Source of the DNA: Deuterostichococcus epilithicus
Taxonomy: Eukaryota; Chlorophyta; Trebouxiophyceae; Prasiolales; Stichococcaceae
NCBI GenBank assembly: GCA_033439295.1
Contig: JAVTLE010000021.1
Location: 434,009 to 498,008 of the forward strand
Reading direction: 5' to 3'
Length of the DNA stretch: 64,000 nt
The translations under genes were made by a program, and so were the position numbers. The notes beneath the pieces are model-generated. The model searched no databases, was not told where the DNA came from, and saw only the letters and a program-made list of their open reading frames with translations. This document shows, in pieces, positions 35,758 through 49,092 of this stretch (position 1 is its first letter; every line of letters starts with the position of its first letter).

Positions 35758-38700
35758 ATGGCGCAGGCTGCCGACAAGAGGGAGGCAGAGTCTGACAAGC
35801 CGTTAGTAAACGGCGATGCAGCAGCGCCCATGGAAACCGAGGAGGCGAAACAGCCTGAGCAGACCAGCGCAGAGAAGGTTGCAGCCCAGCTGGCTTCCAA
35901 TGTGGCGCTCATAGAGAAGAGCGTCAGGGCGAAGGAGACGCGCATGGGATCAGGGCGGCTCCTGCGCTCGACGGCAGCCATCAGGCGGCGATTCACTCGG
36001 GCAATCCTACAGGACTTCATCACGAAGCATCTGCCGGAGGCCTCGCCATCGCGGCCGGCCCTGGTGGCTGTCCTGGAGCAGGCAAGCGAGACTCCTGTAA
36101 TCAAATCCGTCCTACGTCGCCTGCAGCGTGCAAGGCAATGCACAAGTGCCGCCCTGCCGTTTGCTAATCAGTGCACCAAGACCTGCAACGCTTGCACCGG
36201 CGTCCCCGTCAGATTGTAGACGCTTCTCTGATTCGTGTCCTGCAGATTCCCGAGGAGATGGAGTCTGAGGCGGCAGTAGCACCTGCGGAGGACGCCAATG
36301 GCGCGCCAACAGCGGGCAGCGCTGTGCCAGAGGCGGTCGTGTCATCGCTGCCGGAGGTCGAGGCGTACGCCTCCCTTCTGGTGCTGCTGCTGCTGACCGA
36401 CGCCAAGCAGTGGGCAGAGGTGAGTGCTGCATCATGGCGTGGCCAGCGCAGGAGTCGCGCACCTGCACAGCTGCAGCTACTCTGCGAGGCTCCGCCGTGT
36501 CGCGTGCAGAACGTCAGGCATATCGTACACGACACGCATAGCTGTACCTATTTCCCGTCCAATCGCTGCAGGCGAAGGAGGTGGCGGCGGCGACGGTGCA
36601 GCGGTTGGGCAGCTTCAACCGGCGGACGCTGGATGTGCTGGCGGCGCGTGTCTACCACTACTACTCCCTCGCGCATGAGCGCACCGGCACGCTGCCCAGC
36701 ATTCGCAGGTGCAGTCTTGGAAACAGAGCGTGTGGCGTGTGCACGGCCAATGCGGCCGCTGGTCAGCTGGACTGGCGTACTGCTGTACTGCTGTGCAGAG
36801 ACAGCTTTCATTGGCATGCAGCCTTGCGGACTACAGACATTCGTCTGCTGCCGTCCACATGAGTCCTCTGGCGGCTCGAGACGCTGCTTGCGCCCTCACT
36901 GGATCCTCTCGACCGCCGGCCTGACGCCGCGCCTGTGCCACTGTCCTGCGTACAGCCAGCTGCTGGCGCTGCATCGCACGGCGGTGCTGCGGCACGACGA
37001 GCTGGGCCAGGAGACGCTGCTCAACCTGCTGCTGCGCAACCACCTGGCTGCAAACCTGTACGACCAGGTACTTTTTGGAGTTGCATCAGAGACGCGTCCA
37101 CCCGCAGCACCTCCGACAGCAGCCTACACGTGAACTCGCAGCCGTTCTGCCTGCATGCGTGCTGCTCAATGGGTTTGGCGCTGCCTGTCTATTTGCCCTG
37201 AACCTGAAGGTTTTTCCAATGCGTCACGCGCGGCCTTGCTGAGCTCCCTGAGAAAACGGTCGAATTCACCATCACGCATTTGACCGCGTGGCGTCACTCC
37301 GCACGCATTTGACCGCCTTGTGCAGGGCTCCTGCGTCGTTCTCGCGCCATCCCTTGCCCCCATCCGTGGTCGCATCCCACAGCACACAATTCTGTCCTGC
37401 GCAAATCGTCTCCACAGGCGGAGGCACTGCGCAGCAAGGCGCAGCGGCCGGAGACGAGCCGCTCAGCCACACAGGCGGCGCGTTACCTGTACTACTACGG
37501 CCGCATCCAGGCAGTGCAGCTGGACTACACCGCCGCGCGCGACTCCCTGCAGCAGGCCGCACGCAAGGTGGGAAAGGGGGCCGCTGATGTGTGACGTTTT
37601 TCGCCGCCCGAAGTGCTTTTGGGAGTGTGGACGGTGCAAAAGGCGAGTCGCAGCAGCCGGAGGCTGCGGCGGCGCGTGCGACTGTCTGCTGCAGCTCACA
37701 GTCTGCACTGTCAGGCACGAACCTTGCCACACGGCGCTCCGGGGCCAGCTCGGCAATGTCCCTGGTGCATGAACCCTGCAGCCTCACTCCGTGCTCGTGC
37801 AGGGTGCAGAGTGACGCGTCCAGCTCGCCTGCATGTGCCGCATCAAGGCACACACCCACCGCAGGGTGCGGCTCGCCAGCTGCTCGCGGCGCGGCCACGC
37901 GCTGACGCCCCCTGCCTGCTGCGCAGGCGCCGACCGCGGCGTACGCATTCCGCGGGGAGGTCCACAAGTGGCTGGCGCTGGTGCGGCTGCTGCTGTCCGA
38001 CGTCCCGGAGCGCACGGAGCTGACCGCCCCGGGGCTGGCCACCGCGCTGGCGCCCTACTTCCACCTCACCAACGCCGTCCGCGTCGGCGATCTGACTGCC
38101 TTCCAGTGCGCAGCGCGGATGCACCTCCATCACTTCTGTATCACATTTCCTGCTGTGTGGCAGGCTCTGCGTGCTGGCGCCCTGCTGCTGCTGCTGCACC
38201 TCACCAGCGCCGTCCGCATCGGCGGCCTTACCGCTTTCCAGTGCGCGCGCGCACCTGGCGTTCTGTGTTTCGTTGCGCGGCGGCGTCGCACTGCCAGCTT
38301 TGTTCTTGCATATTGTCAGCTCAGCGGGTGGCACCGAAGATGCCAGGTACTACTCTGCAGGTACTAGTCTGTAGAACTGGGGGACGCACTCATGGTCATT
38401 CCAGCCCACCGCAGCCTCTGCGCGCTGCTGCGACACCCGTCGCATGGCTCCCAACAACACGCCTTTCACCAACCCATTCTACACTCAGAACGATGAACAG
38501 AGCACAACATGAGTGTGAAGTGTGTTCGTCGTCAAGATGCCGCAGGGAGGAGGCGGCGAAAAGTGCCGGGCGGTGTGGGCGCGCGACCGTGCCAGACGTG
38601 ACCAAGACACCAACCACAAGCATGCAGAGCATTTGAGGCCTGTGTTCCCGCGGCAGGGAGGTGGCGGAGCGGTACCGGCCGGTGTGGGCACGCGACCGGG

Positions 38701-39765
38701 TGGTCAACCTGGTGGTGCGGCTGCGGCAGAACGTGCTGCGCGCGGGCCTCGCCCGCATCGGCGCCGCCTACTCCCGCATCTCCCTGTCCGACGTGGCGGC
38801 CAAGCTGGGCGTTGCGAGCGCGGCGGACGCCGAGAGCATCGTTGCAAAGGTCATCAGGTGCGCGGAGACACCTGACAGCAGATGTGGGTCATGCGATGCC
38901 TTGCTGCCGCCACCGACAGCCCTGCTGCTGATGGACGGGGCGCGCTGCTGACCAAGCAGAGTGCGCCGGCGGCAGTGGATGGTGTGCTGTGGTGTCTGTG
39001 CCGGTCGACCACCTCTCGCAGCGGCTGACTGAAGTGTGTTGGAAAAGCTGGACTGAAGTCTGTTGGACAAGCTGGAGTGCATCGCCTCGAGAAGCAGTCG
39101 GGATCGCTGCTTTTAAGCGTCCGCCGCTGCGCCGGATCGGAACCATGTTGCTGGGCCGACGCCAAAAAACCCGCGCCTGCCGCAGGGACGGCGGCCTGGA
39201 GGCGAGCATCGACCACGAGGCGGGCGTCATGGTGTGCCGCGAGTCTGCGGACGTGTACGCCACCTCGGAGCCCGCGGCGGCGTTCCACGCTCGCACCGCC
39301 TTCTGCCTCGACATCCACAACGAGGTGGGCAGACGGGGCATCCGCCGCCAGGTGGCCTCTCAAGCCACCTTGACTGTCCCAGAACGCAAGCGTGCCGCAA
39401 GAACCTGAGCCTGTGTGGAGCCTACGCAACCGCTGCATGGGCAGCTGCTGGGGGCAGAGCACCCCACTCCGGGACCATGAGCGCCTCACACAGTTTGGGA
39501 GGAAGGCTGGCTCCTCCCTCCCCGGCGGCACCAAGCGACGCCCCGCCCTGCGCGTCCCCATGTCTGCCGGCGCTCTGCACGGCGCGCTGCACCCCTAAAC
39601 CAGCCAACGTCCCCTCTGCAGGCGGTGCGGGCGATGCGCTTCGAGGAGGGCGCGAACCGGCGCAAGGGGGAGTCCGAGGAGGCACGCACGGAGCGCGTCA
39701 AGGCAGAGGCCGAGCTGTCTGCCGCGCTGGCGGAGGCCGACGAGGAGGACGGCATGGACTTCTAG
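35758..39765 (+). CDS. RPN3: 26S proteasome regulatory subunit RPN3 (PSMD3)
   Basis: Non-ATPase lid subunit of the 19S regulatory particle, with a PCI domain. Exons: 35758-36081, 36246-36419, 36572-36708, 36956-37067, 37418-37567, 37927-38105, 38657-38857, 39186-39324, 39622-39765. They join in phase to 519 aa (Arabidopsis RPN3 about 488). Family blocks include SFNRRTLDVLAARVYHYYSL, LHRTAVLRHDELGQETLLNL, LLRNHLAANLYDQ, YLYYYGRIQAVQLDYTAARD, YFHLTNAVRVGDLTAF, RQNVLRAGLARIGAAYSRIS (PCI winged helix), ADAESIVAKVIRDGG and the acidic end ADEEDGMDF. Intron 1 uses a GC donor (CAG|GCAAGC), a known minor GC-AG class. Intron 6 holds decayed copies of both neighbouring exon edges. The N-terminal 30 residues are acidic and divergent. 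Confidence 0.95.
37273..37316 (+). repeat. Short direct repeat in RPN3 intron 4
   Basis: CACGCATTTGACCGC occurs twice, 29 bp apart, in the intron before exon 5. Confidence 0.6.
38171..38246 (+). pseudogene. Ghost copy of the 3' edge of RPN3 exon 6
   Basis: Within intron 6, bases 38197-38246 match exon 6 end plus donor (38062-38111) at about 43 of 50 positions, offset 135 bp. Weaker similarity extends upstream to 38171. The donor-like CA|GTGCGC is preserved, so this is a possible alternative 3' exon edge or a dead tandem copy. Confidence 0.7.
38500..38595 (+). pseudogene. Ghost copy of the 5' edge of RPN3 exon 7
   Basis: Bases 38538-38587 resemble 38651-38698, the acceptor and start of exon 7 (GGTGTGGGC.CGCGACCG shared), offset about 113 bp. 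The reading frame is broken by a small indel relative to EVAERYRPVWARDR, so it is not a working alternative exon. Similarity also extends upstream of the acceptor. Confidence 0.65.
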
Positions 39766-40740
39766 ACCCTGAGCAGCTTGCGGCAACCCTGGCCTGGGCG
39801 CCGCCGCACGCGCGCGGGCCGGGAGCGCTGCGTCGGCTGCTTTCAGGGTTTAGGCGCTGCGCCAGCGGTGCAAGCCCCTGGTGCGCCGCCCTGACCTGGC
39901 GGCAAGCTATGCCGGGTTGGGTCAGCCGCCGGGAGCACGGGAGCTGGAGTCTGGAGGACGCGCCGCAAGGGCTGCCGGGTTCCGCCTGTGTCCACTGTGG
40001 TGGGCGGACCGCTGCCAACTGGGGCTGTGGCGATTGAGGCAACTACAGGGCTCCTCGGGTTGCAGGTCACACAGAGCTGGGCAAAGGGGCCCTAGGCTGT
40101 TGAGTGCTGCAGGCGATCTTTGCGAGTCCGTTTGGCGCAGGAACGCAGGCTCTCTAGACGAGGTGCCAGCGATCAAGACAAAGCGTTGTCACGGCTTGAA
40201 ATGGCAGTAGTGACAAAGCTGTCGTCGAGCAGCACCCTGGTGCCCTTGCTGGTGACCGTTTGTGCACGACTTCATGGTCGTACTTGGCGAGATGCAACAC
40301 GTCACTTGCCGGTTCATCTCGATCGCCTCTCCAGTCCTGCACGACTCTACATCGCATGCCTTCAGACTGACAACCTTCATATTCATCTTCTCTCCGCCGA
40401 AAAACCCGCCATGCAAAGTTTCCATCTTTCCTTGCTGTTCTGGAGTCACACGCAGGTGAGATACCAGCACCCTTTCCTGTTGACGAATTTTCGAGGAGAC
40501 AATAACGGCATTGTGGTCAGCTACCATCTGCCGGCAGCTTACTGACAATCAAATGCCATCTTCCTGCGATACTCCAGCTTGCCTGCTGAGTCGGTGCTTC
40601 GGCTTTCGAGGCACCGTCCCGGACCTGGTGTGACAATATTTTCTTCACACGAGTGCAGCTTACAGCACCACCTGAAGGAGGAGGAGTTGCAAAGTAGTTG
40701 CGAAGATTTTTCGAAGCGTCAATTCCGTCAGTCAGCAGAC
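39766..40740. other. RPN3 3' flank and lipase 5' flank, with one unassigned minus-strand frame
   Basis: This tandem-orientation gap is nearly 1 kb. A minus-strand frame of 119 codons (40189-40548) contains SHLRVTPEQQGKMETLHGG and is more hydrophilic than expected by chance. It has no known family and no splice support, so I do not call it a gene. A telomere-like AGGGTTTAGG lies at about 39845-39854. Confidence 0.35.
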
Positions 40741-43700
40741 ATGGAGGAAAGCGATCATCAGCCCGTCGTCGAGCCATCGCCAGATCCGCCGCTGCCATTG
40801 CCGCCGCCGCCTCCTGAGGGCCCGCCCGTTGCTGAAGTGCGTGTGCACGTCGAGGATGGGAGAAAAGACAATGGCTCGGTGAGCATTCTTCATCCAGTAG
40901 TGGTGCGAAACTTTTGAACAGCACGTTCGTTGTCTTATGCCACGAATGCAACAGCTGCCGCACGTCATGAAAATGTGCTTCGATGGGCTCTCTGTCATGC
41001 AGGACTCAAGCCCGCAGACGCCTGGACGCGAGGAACCCGAACCTCCAGGCAGACACAGGTTCCGGCGGCGGCACGGCCAGAGCTGGCGGCATGATGCTGC
41101 GCTTGCACAGCGAGCAGAGGCAAGTCCATTGCTCAGACCGCGAGAACCTGCAGGCTGCAGCAACGATGCAGCTAACTGGCACATCAGCCGTGGGCATGTT
41201 CCCACCAAGCACAAGCGGCCTCCGTGTATGCTTGACAGCCTTGCTGTTCGTGCAGACTCAGGATGACTCCAGCTACCAAGTGCCCTCCATGAGAACAGCA
41301 TCGGCTTCCAGCGCATCCAGTGCTTCCTCCCAGCTCTCGGACTTTGTCAGGACGCACTACGATCCAGGTGCGGCCAAGCAAAGCCCTGACTGCAGCCGAG
41401 ATGATAGGTTCAAAACGGGCTATAACAGGGCAGGTTTTGCTGCAGAGTCTCGTGAAACAGCCCAGCAGCTGCTATGGATGCCTGCAGTGTGTGCGCCGCC
41501 ACCGAGTGCAGCCCTCAGCATGATTCCATGCTTCTGAGCTTCACTCAAGATGAGGACGGCAGTGCTGTCAGTGGCTATGTGCGCATGCATGCTTCCCCTG
41601 GCTGCTGCAGGCAGATGCGTCATCTTACACATGGAATTCGTCGGGCAGAAGTACCTCAAGGTGAGAATCTGAAAACTGTTGCTTGGCTGGCACATGCTGG
41701 TCTGCCCAACTGGCATTGCAAGATTACGAAAACCCCTTTAGCAGTCACCTGAAATTCGTCCAGTCCTGTTGCCATCGCTGCCGGCCACAGGCGGTGCTGG
41801 TCATTCAGTGGATCGTAGAACTTGCCGGCTTCGCCTTCCTGGTCACCGCTTTCGTGCTCAAGCTGTCGAAGGTGGCGCTTGTCTTCACAATTTACCAGCA
41901 GACATCTGACCATGAAATCGAAGGGAAAGGAGGCAAAGCACAAGCGTATGGTATCCGGCAGTCACAACAGGCACTCCCTTAGGCAGTCGACTTGTGAATG
42001 AACCTTGATGACTGCCAAATGCAGGTTGTGCTCTTCATGCTGTGCAGACATGTCCTTCAACGGCAAGCGCCGTGCCTGACTGCTGCAGCCGCAGGAGTGG
42101 TTCTTCCGGCACCGCTTCCTGGAGGACACGAACATCGTGACCGGCGCCATCTGCCTCGTGGCGCTGGCAGCCTTTGGCATCGCTCTCATCGTGCGAATCA
42201 TCCACGTCACCCAGCGCGGCAAGGTCTGGTACGTCTTTCAAGGCGCCAGCACACAATGAGTGTCAACAGCAGCTGCTTATGTTGCTGCCGTCCGCCGTTG
42301 CTGCAGCTTACAGAGGCGGGCGGCCACTGCTGTCCATCGGTCCGTCCATGGTATGCTGTGCTTCTGTGCCTGAGCACGACAGGGTGCACCTAGTGCGCTG
42401 CTCCAACCCTGGGCGTCGCATCACTGCCTATCGACCCCCTGGCGGATCCATGTGATGCAGGTCCGCAGAACGCCAGAAGATCGTGCTCTGGACGTTGTTG
42501 GAGCACGCCATCACGGTGAAGTATCGGAATGGTGCTGTGGTTGGTGCGGAATTCGACTGCTTGTGCCTCGCTCGAAATGCCTGGCTCCGCAAGCTGCTAT
42601 AGACTCTTACATGTGAGACTCTCACGAGGTTCGTGACCTGTGCGCCGCAGACAGCCAACGTGATCTTCTACCTGATGACCAACATCTACGTCCTGTCCAA
42701 GCGTTGCGGGTGGTTCGATCACTTCGTCTCGATCACAGGTATGCGGCAACCCGGCTGACGACAAATGTCATGTACGACACCCATTGTTCCATGTGGCCAA
42801 TGCATGGCACCCCACATGCGCACAATGACCCCGCACCATGCAGCATCGATGCAGCTGTGGTGTACAGCAAGAGGCGTGCTGGCCAAGAGCCAGTGGCTGG
42901 ATGAACATGATTTAGATTCAGCGTCTTGAAACTCTCAATTGCTGGTGCGCAGCCTGCCTGCAATGGACATGCTGGAACGCCACCTTCGCCCTCTTCCTGT
43001 CCCACGCGCACGACACCAACCCCTGGCGCCACTTCAAGGGTAAGTCGTGCACACAATCCAGGCTTCTGTCTTCCTTCCGAGTGGGTGCATGTGTGCGGTG
43101 GTCTGGCCAGACGCCTTGCTGGCATGGCGGAGTTGAGCGTTTTGTTGTTGAGGTTGACATGCCCAGCAGTGTCAGCGCCGCCAGCGAGGAAGGTCGTCAA
43201 TTGGAAATCGGTGCTGCGTTCCCGCCCAGGCATGCATGCTGTGAGGAGCGACTGGACGATTGACTGCCTGGCATGCACATACCACCTCGCCAAATTCGGG
43301 CTGTGGGGCAGCGTCGAGGGCATCATCATCGCCTTTGGCGTGCTCGCCTACCGTGCGCTTGCTCGACCTGCTTCCGCTCAGTTCTGCTCATGCTGTTAGG
43401 ATGACGGACAGTTGCCGCCCGGCCACATTTTTGGATGCCATGCCCATCACACAGGCCGCATGCATCATGCCGCGTCAGCGAGTGCTGTATGCACGGCACA
43501 TACCCACCCAGTGCACTGCATGGCCGGTGGCCTGACCGGTTCGTGGCACCCAACATTATACTACGACGGCTTGTGCGTGAGGCCTGACCTGCAGCCGCTC
43601 TCGCTGTGGCAGATGGACACGTCACTGGCTACGAGGGTCTGTCCAGCTTCGAGTGCCGCACCCTACACATCCGCTGCTCCCTGCAGACCTCCGTTCTGGC

Positions 43701-46700
43701 GCGCCCTTCTCGATGGCACAGGCGGCTCAGATGTCTTGTTCCCTGCAACTCTCTGCCACATCCTGACTAAGTCAGAGCAGCGCTGTGATCTCAGCAGGTT
43801 CAACAGTCACCATGTAGGCAGTGTTACTGCACCAACTTAATCGCCAGCAGATGAGTATCTTGAGCATTCCACCTTGGAAGCTGCATGTGGGATGCAGGTG
43901 CTCTACATCCTGGTCATCGTGGCCTTCGTGCTGTACATGGCCGGCTCCATCCTGTTCCTGTGGCGCGCCTTCTGCGTCCTGGGACGCAAGCCCTGTGAGT
44001 ATGCCCGCTCACGCGGAACTCTGTGCCCTTCTATTGCCGCCTCACTTGGCGAGCTTTGTGGGTGCCCGGCGCGCCCTGCTTTGCTTGTCGCCGCTGATGG
44101 CTCAGCTGCACTCCATCAGACGTTGGGCGGTCTGTCCAACCTTGCTTGGACAGCTATTGATTTTCCCTTGCCGTGCAAGGCCACAGGACTTTGACACTCA
44201 TGACCAAAACCGCTGCACAGCTGCGTCAGACCTGAGAGCTTGGCATTGGCCCTCGACCGAAGCCACGAACCAATGCTGGCATATTGTCGCAGATGCCCCC
44301 AATCGATTGGCGCACATCAACTTACACCTGCAGGTGAGAATGCACAGTCCACACTGTTCGATCGTGCAGGCGCTGCGGAAGCGAGGGCACGTCTGCCGGA
44401 TGACACCTGCAGCGGCATGCGGGTGGCAGGCCGATGTATGGCGAGGGCAACCCTGCTCACGAATCGGCATGCTGAATTTGTACTGCTCGCAGGCGCGTAC
44501 CCGCGGCGTCGCCATGGCCTTCTGGCTCTTCTGCATCATCGTCTTCCTGTGCGTCGGGCCCGGCACCTGCGTCTCCTACCTCCAGACTTGTGCGTGCGTA
44601 AGGCTTAGTTGCGAAGATGCCTCCTCCTGGCACCATACTAGAATCAGACTGCAGCTGGGGAATACACGCATTGCAATAGCCCCAGTGCACCTGTAAAAAT
44701 GAAAAGCAATAAGTGAGTGATGCCCAGCCACCGGCCGAGATAGGCAAGGTGCATGCAGTCGAGAATGTGTGGCTGCCCCGACGACCTTCACCCCAGCTGC
44801 TGACCCGCTCCATGCTCGTGCAACCCTCGACAGGGCTGGGTTGGCAGCCGATGTACGTCATCCTGACAGGGGTAGGGGCGCTGTCCAGTCCCATCGGACT
44901 GTGCCGGAAAGCTGCATCGTCGAGCAGTTGCAATTCACCTGAAGGATCCCCATCGGCAGCACGTGCAGCGTTCCTGACAACTGGCATGGCGGTGCAGGTG
45001 ACCATTGGATGCACCTACCTGGCGATGCCTGGTAGCCCTAAGGAGGAATCCGAAATTCTCGAGGTGTGCGGTGCAATCTGACGGTGGCAGCAATGCCACC
45101 CGCATCCTGAATGGCCCATGACCAACCTCACGCCGCAATTGCATCATGCGCAGCCACGAGTGAGGTGCATCTCTGTATTTTTGCCAAACAGGTGTGGCTG
45201 CAGGTACGCCTCTGACGCAGCTGTGCAGACGCACGTTCATGCCTGCAAGTGTGTGGTCTGATTTGGCCGCTTCGAAAGTGTTCACGGCAAAGTAGGTGAA
45301 GAACATCAATGACGCTTTTCCTCGACTGGTGCTTCATTGCCGCGTGCCTCTGCAGGAATTTGCATGGACGGAGAAGGATGTACCGAAGGTGAGGTCTGAA
45401 CACCGAAAAACAATGCAATTGAACTCGGGCAAGGCCTCAGCATGACCATGCGTGGCGTGTAGCCTCCTGCTCACAAGCAAGTGGTCATGCCTCCTAACTT
45501 GTACATGGACCTGCATCATGGCGTGTAGATCGTGCGCCAGAACTTCACCGACATCCACAACAAACGCCACCCGTGTCACAGGTGCTGGAGGACCGCCGAA
45601 GCTCGCTGCACAGCATTGCCGCGCAGGAAGACATCGATGACGAACCCCTCTTCGATGTCGAGACGGCGCTCAAGACCGTCTATTGGTGGGCGCCATGGAC
45701 AATCGTTATTCGATGCCATGGCCACATAGTGAGATGACGAGCTGTGGTGCACCGGTCCAGGCAAGCTCGCACTCATCGGAGCAATTGTCCTCATGCTGTT
45801 CGCGTCATCTACATTCAATCTCAGACCTGTTCGGCAGGTCGCTGCTGGTGTACCGCTACCAAGAGGTGCGCAGTGCTGGCATCAGAACGCACATCCTCAT
45901 TACATGAGGCTGCAGCCGCAAAATGCGTGGCACACAGCGCCTGTCTGCTGCAGAAACACGCCAGGTGGTACCACCATTTGTTTCTGCAGAAGGACATTTG
46001 AGGCTGCGCCGGCGGTGAGGCGGCTGCAGCGCGGCTTTTGGCGTCTGCTCGGAACAGCACATCAAGAACCAGCTGATGAAGCAGCTGAAAATCAGATCTT
46101 CTGTGCATGATCAGGTGGAAGAACAGGTCGCCCCGAGAACGAGCCTGGAGGTGGCCATGGAGCTGTACGACCTCAAGGAGTTTGAGCTGGTGTGTGCGGG
46201 GCATCTACATGTTTTTGAAATTGCACTGCCAGCCTCAAAACCACGACAATATTCCCTCAGTGGGTGATCAGATTCGAAGCACTGCAGTTTCGACTGCCAC
46301 CAGTAATGTCACCATGCAGATCGGCGTGCAAGTCTGCGTTTTGGGCTGCGCGGCTGCCTGGACCTGACGGCCCATCCGACAAACCCTCAACCCTGCCTGC
46401 AGCTGTGGGAGCGAAGGCTGGACACCAAGGCGCTGATGGGGTGGAACGAGGACACCGTGCTGCTTTCCTTCCGGGGCACTGCTTCTTTCAACAACGTCAT
46501 CGCCGACCTGTCGGTACTGCTTGTTATACTGGCTGTGGTGGCCATTTCTGGAATTATAATTTGGAATTGCGATTAAATATCGTAATGCCACATTGATAAT
46601 TCCGACACTGAACTGTCTCCTGCGCAGGCATGCTATGCGGCGCACCGGCCCAAGCGAGGCAACCCGGCCACCCTTTCGCGCCCCTACGTCCACCAGGTAG

Positions 46701-49047
46701 GCGCTCATGCATTTGGGGTTTAGGTTTTGCCGCCAGCCGCACCCGCCAAAAACCAGCAGCAGACGGCAGCCCCCGTGGGCACCATGAGCGTCCATTGCCA
46801 GTTAGTTCCCTCTGGCCAGCACTTCATCAGCAGTCAGCGGGGCGGACGTGAGGTCGTGCTGTGCCCTCAACCCCTGATGAACCCTCGGACACAGGGCTTC
46901 CTGAAGTGCTGGCTGGCTTCCGGGCTGCGCGACAAGGTGTCGCAACGCATGGAGCAGATCGTGGCGGGGCTGCGGTGCCACGACAAGGACATAAAGATCA
47001 TCGTCACAGGTGCGCGGGCATGGCGCCGTCAGCCTTGAGGCCGCGGCCGACATGCCGCCTCCCGTCCCTCGACGTTGCGCCATCCGGCACCGTGTGAGCA
47101 GCCAGCGCAGCTGATGTCCTCATGCAGCGGCACGCTCCTTGCCAGCATGGCAGGAGGCAGCCGACTGATTGAAGTTCTCATCGCTCGGATCCATGCCCCT
47201 GACGGGGCTCCAGGGCACAGCCTGGGCGGCGCCATCGCGATGCTGGCGGCCTTTGACGTGCGCCGCGGCTGCAGCCGCATCTCCCGCCACAACCTGCTGT
47301 GCTACACCTTTGGCGCGCCGCGGGTCGGAAACCACGCATTCGCGCGGGAATACGACGAGGCTGTGCCGGAGACCTGGCAGGTGTGGCCGAGTGCCGCTTC
47401 ATCGAGTTCTTCCGCAGCTGAATGCAGCAGTGTCGGGCACGCGGCTCCATCTGCAGGAAGGAAAGCGCAGCCAAGCAAGCTGCAGATGGCCATTGCAACG
47501 AACCGCATCTGCAAGCCGCGCATCCCGCATACAGCAGGGTGCAACACCTGCATTCCGTTTGCACATGTGTGAGCAGCGCTCACCTCGACAATGCGTCCGG
47601 ACAGGCTGGAGCGATTTCGCTGACTGCTGACTTCTGGTGCTGCAGATCATCAATGACCAGGTCAGTAGGAAACTGCAGCCTTTTGAGAGACAACCCATCC
47701 GCAATCACTGTGCCTGCACTTGCATGTGCACAGTCGCCGTCGCACCGCAGCAGAGCCGACCCTAGTCGAGAGCGTTCTGCAGCATGTTGATTACCGTTTA
47801 TGAGGTGAGCGCTCAACCATCAGTGTCCGACGTGCTTGTGAGCAGGACCCCATTCCACGAGTCAACAAGTTCCCGGCATACAAGCGCAGCGGGAAGAAGG
47901 TATGCGGTAGTTGTCTCGATGCAAACGGCGGTGGTTGTATGAAGGTAGCAACCCTGTTGGTCTGTGTGGCTACATGTGCACAGATTTTCCTGGAGACCGG
48001 CAGATGCAGAGGCAATCATGCCGGGCATCTTCGTAGCATCAAGTGCAGCTTTTATGGTTCCGTCAGGCTCAGCGGTGCGCCAGGCGCTGGTCAGCAAAGG
48101 GATTGAAGATGGCGCGGTGGAACAGGCAGTCGTGACGCACCCCGTTGCGGGATTCCTTCCGGCCGCAGGTGATCATCAACTACAGGGGGGACCTGATCGT
48201 GCGCGCGGGGTTCCTGGAGACCGCGCTGCTGCGCCGCCCCGGCGGCGTGCCCGAGCACCACCTGGTGCGCTAGGTTTTAGGGCGGCTCTTGTCTGCAAGT
48301 CCTGCAGGGCTGTGGTCCGCACCCACCACACCCCGCGTTGTCGAGCCAGGCCGCCGCTATGTTGCGCCGCATTCACAACGTGGTTGACAGCGTGCATCAT
48401 GGGACCGGCGCCGCTCTGGAGTTGTAACATATTAACCCATGGCGGAGCGAGGCTGCGGCGATTTTGGGAGCTGGTCGCTGGGATCAGGGCCTTGTGCTGC
48501 CGCCCTGCAGCTGCGGAACTACTACCGCTCGTTCGCGGCGGTCATCAAGGCGCAGCTGCACGGCAAGCAACTGCGCGGCGGCCTCGTGGTGAGCTCTCCG
48601 CATGCCGCTGGTGACAATGCAAGGCGCCAGAGCACCGGACGCCGCACTGCTGCCTGCTGCCTGCTGCTTGCTGCTCTCGGTCGACCAGCGCATCACATGA
48701 CTGTTTGCAACCGCATTGTTCTGGGCACCGCTGCGCCGCCGCACGCCCAGCCACAAGGAAGGAAGACAGGCGCCCAAAGTCGAAGCATTAGAGCGTCGTC
48801 CAATGCGCTGTGAGAGGGGGGGTGGGCTGCTGTCTGCGGCGGCAGGGCCCGCCTTCTCGGATGTGCGACGCCGACTTCGATATAGCAGCCTGGCGTGACT
48901 CGAAACCCGCAATGATCCTGGCGTGAACCTGCAGGGAGTGCTGGAAGTAGCGGAGGACACCGGTTTGGGCGAGCTCCTTGAGGCGCTCGGCCTGGGCGTC
49001 GAGAAGCTCAAGCGAGAGGCGCAGCAGAAGCTGGCGCGCCTGCCGTA
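40741..49047 (+). CDS. Membrane-anchored class 3 (fungal-type) lipase
   Basis: Serine hydrolase of the lipase_3 family, resembling diacylglycerol-lipase-type proteins; it would cleave acyl esters of membrane or storage glycerolipids. Exon 1 (40741-40878) is acidic and Pro-rich. A multi-pass region follows: 41791-41871 (VIQWIVELAGFAFLVTAFVL), 42095-42223 (TGAICLVALAAFGIALIVRI), ANVIFYLMTNIYVLS (42.65 kb), GLWGSVEGIIIAFGVLAYR (43.3 kb), VLYILVIVAFVLYMAGSILF (43.9 kb) and GVAMAFWLFCIIVFLCVGP (44.5 kb). Soluble exons at 45.4-46.2 kb lead to the catalytic domain: VLLSFRGTASFNNVIADL (46.47 kb), IIVT joined in phase to GHSLGGAIAML (47214 onward; nucleophile Ser at 47219-47221), TFGAPRVGN, DPIPRVNKFPAYKRSGKK, then EHHL with the likely catalytic His (48.2 kb). 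A C-terminal exon gives GVLEVAEDTGLGELLEALGL and ends RLP-stop at 49047. Several middle exon joins are not phase-resolved. Confidence 0.8.
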
Positions 49048-49092
49048 GCTCTGTCAAACCCGCATCGACAGCCTCCCGTTTCTGACCGCCAG

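Noticed and set aside
40189-40548. 119-codon minus-strand frame between RPN3 and the lipase gene
   Set aside because: It has no recognisable family and no splice or start context, and it lies in a presumed promoter/3' region.
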